Source of the DNA: Stutzerimonas stutzeri
GTDB taxonomy: Bacteria; Pseudomonadota; Gammaproteobacteria; Pseudomonadales; Pseudomonadaceae
Reading direction: 5' to 3'
Assembly: GCF_024448935.1 (NCBI RefSeq)
Contig: NZ_JAMOIE010000009.1
Location: 21,883-85,882, forward strand
DNA length: 64,000 bases
The stretch's first letter is position 1. The number at the start of each line of letters is the position of its first letter. Shown one piece after another: positions 59,852-64,000 of the stretch. The position numbers and the translations under genes are program-made. The notes beneath the pieces are model-generated. The model worked only from the letters and a program-made list of their open reading frames with translations. It made no database searches and had not been told where the DNA came from.

Positions 59852-61036
59852 TCAGGCCGCGCCAGCGGTGTGGTGCTGCGTCTGGTGTGTACGCTGACAC
59901 TGATCGATCACGGCGAAGACCTCCTGCCACATCTGCTCGGATTGTTGCTTGAGCTGGTCGGTACGGGTCTGGATCAACGCCTGGATCCGCGCGGCATCAT
60001 CCGTCACCAGGTCGATCTTGCGCTTGATTTCCGCCTCGTCAGTGGTGACCTGCACCAAGCCTTCCGGAAAGCCATAGTCTTCGAACAGCATCTGGTACTT
60101 GTGACTCCAACCAGTAGCGAGTGCCGGCACGCCTTGAGACAGCGCGCTGACCAGCCCGTGGAAACGACTGCCCAGGGTGCCGCTGCAGGCGCCGAGGATG
60201 CCTTTGATTTCCAGCGCGCCGCTTTCCTTGACGATCGGGATGCCGCCCACCGCCGCAGACAGTTCGTCAGCCAGGCGCTGATCGTCCTTGCCTTCATGCA
60301 CCAGCACGAAAGGCTTGGCGCCCTTTTCGAGCAGGTAGCGCGTGCAACTGATCAGGAATGGCAGGTAGGCCTCGCGCGTCTGCTGATCGGTCTTGTCCAG
60401 CATCCGGCAGTTGGGGACGATGCAGAAGCGATTCTGCTCGGTATCGAAGCCCTGCGGCAGCACACCGGTGATGAGGTTGGTGAAGTCCGGTGATTGCTTG
60501 ATCTTCGCCTGCTCACCCACCAGCTCGGTGAGATGCTCGTAGGAAACGCGCTCGCGCGGGAAAATCAGGTCGACATTATCGACCACCGTTTTCATTGCCG
60601 CCCGGTTTTTCTCCGATTTGAACGGCCCAAGCGCTTGCGGCATCAGGATCACCCGGGTGCCGTTCTTGTTCCAGCGCCTGGTCGACTGCGCCAGCTCCGC
60701 ACAGGGACCTTCGCCCCATTGATCGCTGTAGGCGAAGCCCGCCGCATCGATGACCACGTCGACTTCCTTATCCAGCACCACGCCGTACATCTCGCGCAGC
60801 GGACGCGGGGCGAAGTTGGCCAGCGTGCCCCACTGGATGCCGTAGCGCCAAAGCCAGGCCTTGGGATAGAAACCCAGCTGGACCAGCTTGCGGAACGGCT
60901 GCTCGGCTTTTTTCGGGGTCGGGGCCATCACGAAGGTAGCGTCCGGATACCGGGTCCTCAGTTTCTGCAACGCCGCGTGCAACATCAGCTCAGCGCCTTT
61001 ATTGACGAAGCCTGCCTTTCTGATCTCGATAATCAT
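59852..61036 (-). CDS. Polysaccharide pyruvyl transferase family protein
   Basis: The 394-residue protein has the PS_pyruv_trans fold: N-terminal AGFVNKGAELMLHAAL (nucleotide/PEP-binding style), RVILMPQALGPFKSEKNR and the C-terminal GSRFHGLVSALSQGVPALATGWSHKY. The family adds ketal pyruvate from phosphoenolpyruvate to surface sugars (CsaB/WcaK/PssM relatives). It is third in an operon with a nitroreductase-fold protein and a flippase. Acceptor sugar unknown. Confidence 0.9.
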   Translation of the reverse strand: MIIEIRKAGFVNKGAELMLHAALQKLRTRYPDATFVMAPTPKKAEQPFRKLVQLGFYPKAWLWRYGIQWGTLANFAPRPLREMYGVVLDKEVDVVIDAAGFAYSDQWGEGPCAELAQSTRRWNKNGTRVILMPQALGPFKSEKNRAAMKTVVDNVDLIFPRERVSYEHLTELVGEQAKIKQSPDFTNLITGVLPQGFDTEQNRFCIVPNCRMLDKTDQQTREAYLPFLISCTRYLLEKGAKPFVLVHEGKDDQRLADELSAAVGGIPIVKESGALEIKGILGACSGTLGSRFHGLVSALSQGVPALATGWSHKYQMLFEDYGFPEGLVQVTTDEAEIKRKIDLVTDDAARIQALIQTRTDQLKQQSEQMWQEVFAVIDQCQRTHQTQHHTAGAA

Positions 61037-61044
61037 CGCTTACC

Positions 61045-62103
61045 TCAGTTGAATACAATCAAGTCGTCTGCGGTCTTCTTGTCCGAATAGGGAATCCCTC
61101 CCGTTGGATCGGCATAGCCCACCGCAAGGAGCATCACGGTACGCTCCTGGTAGGCCAAGCCCAGTATTTTCGCCAGTTGACGTTCCCTTTCTTCGACGTC
61201 AGGCCAGTTGATCGAGCAGCTCGACAAGCCCAGGCTTTCCAGTGCCAGCATCAGCTGCATGGCGGCCAGCGAGCCGTCGATATAGACCACGTGGCGGTCG
61301 CGTGCCTCTGGATAGCAGCCCAGATCGCCGACTACAGCGATCACGCAGGGCAAATTGTCGTGGAAACCCGCCGTGCCGCCGGCGCACTTGGCGACCTCGG
61401 CGGCCTTTTCCTTGCCGTTGCTGACATAGAAGCGAAACGGCTGGCGGTTACACGCCGAAGGGGCGAGCGTCGCGGCACGCACGGCCTGTTCGATCAGCGC
61501 GTTGCTGACCGACTTGTCCTGATACCAGCGCACCGAGCGGCGACGGCGGAACAGCACCATCAGCTGGTCATAGCTGACCGGGCATTCGGGGAGTTCGCTG
61601 TGCGGATAGGGCACGCAGCGGCTGGCGTCGTCCTCGCGCTGGGCGCCGGAAAACTCACGGCGGGCCGAGTCGATACGCGGGGTGCTTTGCACGGCTGAAA
61701 AGTAATCGGTGAGCACGTCGTTGGCCCAGCGCTGTTGGCCGTTGAGGACGCCGGCCCGGGTCGCATCGGCATAGCAGCGCACCGTCGCGCCGATGTAATC
61801 CTCGGCAAAGGTGCTGCGTCGGGGACGCATGATCAGGCCCTTCTCCAGGCGATGCACGTTGCGGCGCAGGAAGGCGTCGTTCTCGCCCTGGCCGCGCATC
61901 CGCTGAGCGAAATGCAGCCGGCCCAGCAGCACCGCACGGTGCTCACGGTCGAACTCACGGCTGATCAGGCAGTAATAGACAGAGGACAGGAAGCCGCTGG
62001 AGGAAAACAGGCGGACCAGGGCCAGACGAGTGTTGTCCCGGGTCGCCTTGATGGCGTTCTTGACGGGATCAGGCAAGGCTCTGGCGAGCGACATGAGGCT
62101 CAT
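61045..62103 (-). CDS. Nitroreductase-family protein of polysaccharide operon
   Basis: The 352-residue protein has an N-terminal region of about 175 residues unlike simple nitroreductases, then an FMN-binding nitroreductase fold (FRRRRSVRWYQDKSV, LAPSACNRQPFRFYV, GSLAAMQLMLALESLG). Such proteins occur beside pyruvyl transferases in exopolysaccharide loci, but their reaction is not established. Its start overlaps the flippase stop by four bases. Confidence 0.88.
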   Translation of the reverse strand: MSLMSLARALPDPVKNAIKATRDNTRLALVRLFSSSGFLSSVYYCLISREFDREHRAVLLGRLHFAQRMRGQGENDAFLRRNVHRLEKGLIMRPRRSTFAEDYIGATVRCYADATRAGVLNGQQRWANDVLTDYFSAVQSTPRIDSARREFSGAQREDDASRCVPYPHSELPECPVSYDQLMVLFRRRRSVRWYQDKSVSNALIEQAVRAATLAPSACNRQPFRFYVSNGKEKAAEVAKCAGGTAGFHDNLPCVIAVVGDLGCYPEARDRHVVYIDGSLAAMQLMLALESLGLSSCSINWPDVEERERQLAKILGLAYQERTVMLLAVGYADPTGGIPYSDKKTADDLIVFN

Positions 62104-63428
62104 CGGGTGGCTCCTGCGGCGTTGAATGCGTAACGGATCGGGCTGAACATCGATTTGGTCATCATGTAGAACACCGGGCGGGTCTTGGTGTGCAGCAGCA
62201 GTGCAGCGTACGAAGCAACCGCATAAGAAATGAGCGTGGCCATGGCGGCGCCTTCACCGCCGTACCGAGGGATCAGCACAAGGTTCAGGCCGATATTGGC
62301 CAGCGCACCGAGGCCCTGGGTGATCAACGAAAACATCAGTGCGCCCTCGATCAGGATCCAGCGGCTGAATGCCGCGCGCATGAAGATGAACACGCCGGCC
62401 CAGATATGGATGGTGAGGATCGCGGCGGAGTTCTGGTACTCAGCGCCGAACAGCAGGGCGATCAGAGGTTCGGCGACGAGCGACACCAGCACCGCCACGG
62501 CAATGGCGAGAATGAACAGGACGTCGAAGAGTTGCTGGAAGCGCTTGTTGAACAGCGCCAGGTCGGCCGCATGCAGCTTGATCAGCTTGGGGAAGAACGA
62601 CGCGACGATGGCGATCGGCAGGAAGTACCAGGCCTCGGAGAGTTGCGCGGCCACGGCATAGACGCCGACCTCCTCGGCACCCACCATCCACTTGAGCATG
62701 ACCTGATCGATCTTCATGTAGACCACCGCGAAGATCGAGCCGACGTAGAGAATCCAGCCCTGGCTGAGCAGCTCCTTGGCCTTGGCGAAGCTGGCCTTCC
62801 AGCTCATCAGCGAGACCGTGGTGGTGCCTTTGTAGAGCAGTGCGAGGATCACCGCGGCGATGATGAACTGCGCGGTATGCGCGAAGGCGAAGGCCACCAC
62901 CCCGGCGCCGCTGACGACCATCAACAGCTTGAGGCCGGCCGAGAGCAGGATCGCACTGGACTTGGCGATAGCCGGATAGCGGGCCTGCACCTGAGACTGA
63001 AACCAGTATTCCACCACGTCAAACGTCTGGAAGAAGATCGCCGACGCGACGATCAGCAGCATCCAGAATTCGGTGCCGCCAACTTCTTCGAACACCCACG
63101 CGTAAACGAAGACCAGAATGAAACCGAGGCTCATGCCGGTCAGCTTAAGCATGAAGGTGGTGCCCAGCGTCTCCGGAACCTTGGCCGGCTGCTTTACCAC
63201 CTCGCGCACCACCAGTCCTGCCAATCCCATGTGACCGGCCGAGGCGAAGATTGCGGTCATGGAAACGGCATAGGCGAGAATCCCGAACTGTTCCGGTCCC
63301 AGATAGCGGGCCAGCACAATCGCCATGAGAAAGCCCACGCCGATGTTCAGCAGCCGCTCCGCCATCATCCATGAAGCATTGAACAGGTACAGCTTGAGTG
63401 TGTGGAAGAGGGTGGTGATAGCGCTCAT
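62100..63428 (-). CDS. Oligosaccharide flippase (Wzx-like)
   Basis: The 442-residue protein has about twelve to fourteen membrane segments in the MATE/Wzx (MVF) arrangement; the N-terminal GVGFLMAIVLARYLGPEQFG is diagnostic. It likely moves a lipid-linked oligosaccharide across the inner membrane. ATG at 63428 is chosen, with GAGG 14 bases upstream; a longer frame from 63566 is not credible. First gene of the operon, downstream of a gene-free region. Confidence 0.9.
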   Translation of the reverse strand: MSAITTLFHTLKLYLFNASWMMAERLLNIGVGFLMAIVLARYLGPEQFGILAYAVSMTAIFASAGHMGLAGLVVREVVKQPAKVPETLGTTFMLKLTGMSLGFILVFVYAWVFEEVGGTEFWMLLIVASAIFFQTFDVVEYWFQSQVQARYPAIAKSSAILLSAGLKLLMVVSGAGVVAFAFAHTAQFIIAAVILALLYKGTTTVSLMSWKASFAKAKELLSQGWILYVGSIFAVVYMKIDQVMLKWMVGAEEVGVYAVAAQLSEAWYFLPIAIVASFFPKLIKLHAADLALFNKRFQQLFDVLFILAIAVAVLVSLVAEPLIALLFGAEYQNSAAILTIHIWAGVFIFMRAAFSRWILIEGALMFSLITQGLGALANIGLNLVLIPRYGGEGAAMATLISYAVASYAALLLHTKTRPVFYMMTKSMFSPIRYAFNAAGATR

Positions 63429-63966
63429 CGAGTGGCTCGGCTCCTCAAGGCTGACTCCGTGGTGGCAAGCTTTGCCTTCAGTTGCGCTGGAGTGGCGACG
63501 CACAGCAGACCGCGTTTTGTCTGGCATGTTCCGGGCGCAGACAGTTGGAAATGTATCGCGATGCAATCCACTAAACGCTGGCCAAAGGCCTTCGGGGCGA
63601 TTCGGTTACTGGCAAATGTCGGGCTGATTACAGGTGAGACGGCTAGGCGAAAACCTGCCGCGCCGAACACAGTCAATCGGGATCGATGGCCAATTGAAAT
63701 CACCGATTCGCCTCGCTGTGATTAGTCTGATGGCCTTTTCATTCTAAAAGTGGAACTTTTGCCATCACTGCCCCTCTTAACCCTGCTGCCGCTGCTAGCC
63801 GCTCCCTGGCCATTTCGATGTGCCGTGGAACGCTTGGCTCGGCGACCAGCGAAGTGACTTTTAGCTGGTGCAGGGCTGCCGCGAAGGATCTCGCGATGCG
63901 TCAGGACTGACGCAAGGAATCGCTGCTCGGAGCGGCCGAAGGGACAGGACTCAGCCCAAGCAAAAG
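63429..63966. other. Gene-free upstream region of the flippase operon
   Basis: About 540 bases without a supported gene. Frames on both strands (for example 63402-63725 plus, 63722-63976 minus) give no recognisable protein. The region should contain the promoter of the flippase operon; the AT-richer part around 63735-63770 (cattctaaaagtggaac) is a candidate, but no clear boxes can be named. Confidence 0.4.
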
Positions 63967-63998
63967 AGCCCCGCATCGTTTGATGCGGGGCTTTTTTG
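63967..63998. terminator. Strong intrinsic terminator
   Basis: An 11-base perfect stem AGCCCCGCATC / GATGCGGGGCT with a GTTT loop is followed by six T on the plus strand and flanked by AAAA on the left, so it can work in either direction. On the minus strand it would end transcription from genes beyond the window and isolate the flippase operon. Confidence 0.88.
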
Positions 63999-64000
63999 TT

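Overview
The window is chromosomal DNA of a high-G+C gammaproteobacterium, most likely Pseudomonas stutzeri group (Stutzerimonas). This is inferred from gene order (rpoZ-gmk-yicC-rph; spuI divergent from spuABCDEFGH as in P. aeruginosa), the Fpr and FdxA sequences, and Pseudomonas-type intergenic repeats. No rRNA, tRNA, insertion sequence, prophage or CRISPR array was seen.

Layout. 1-1200: gene-poor left edge with repeat remnants and a relic in which a scrap of a molybdopterin hydroxylase large subunit is joined to the C-terminal domain of a multiheme cytochrome c. 1204-11151 (minus strand): a compact cluster that is the most interesting part of the window. It encodes a nitrate/sulfonate-type ABC importer, a HutC-type GntR regulator, an AprA-like flavoprotein, an AprB-like two-cluster ferredoxin, a HEAT-repeat protein, FdxA ferredoxin, a tiny exported protein, a DUF971 protein, a YeiH-family membrane protein and ferredoxin-NADP reductase. 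Together they read as import, regulation, redox chemistry and electron supply for an unidentified, perhaps sulfur-containing, compound. 11600-17916: core genes (ridA, spoT, rpoZ, gmk, yicC, rph, a DUF4870 protein). 18046-29000: polyamine uptake and catabolism (spuI; spuA-H), in which spuD carries a one-base frameshift and a heptanucleotide tandem array precedes spuC. 29017-32154: small miscellaneous genes. 32217-38932: a C4-dicarboxylate TRAP transporter (dctPQM) with a consensus sigma-54 promoter and its DctB/DctD two-component system next door. 39034-42423: dTDP-rhamnose synthesis in the order rmlBACD. 43052-47986: yhiI-rbbA-yhhJ type export/ribosome-associated ATPase operon. 48104-51847: a second Mla/MCE-type lipid transport operon with a STAS-fused MlaE and a PqiC-like lipoprotein. 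52131-53207: VanZ and DUF2238 membrane proteins. 53312-59816: a caa3-type cytochrome oxidase cluster with fused subunits I+III, CtaG, a triheme cytochrome c and DedA. 59852-63428: a three-gene surface-polysaccharide operon (flippase, nitroreductase-fold protein, pyruvyl transferase). A strong terminator closes the window.

Most operons are tightly packed with 4-base ATGA or GTGA overlaps. All functional assignments come from reading the translated sequences; no database search was run.
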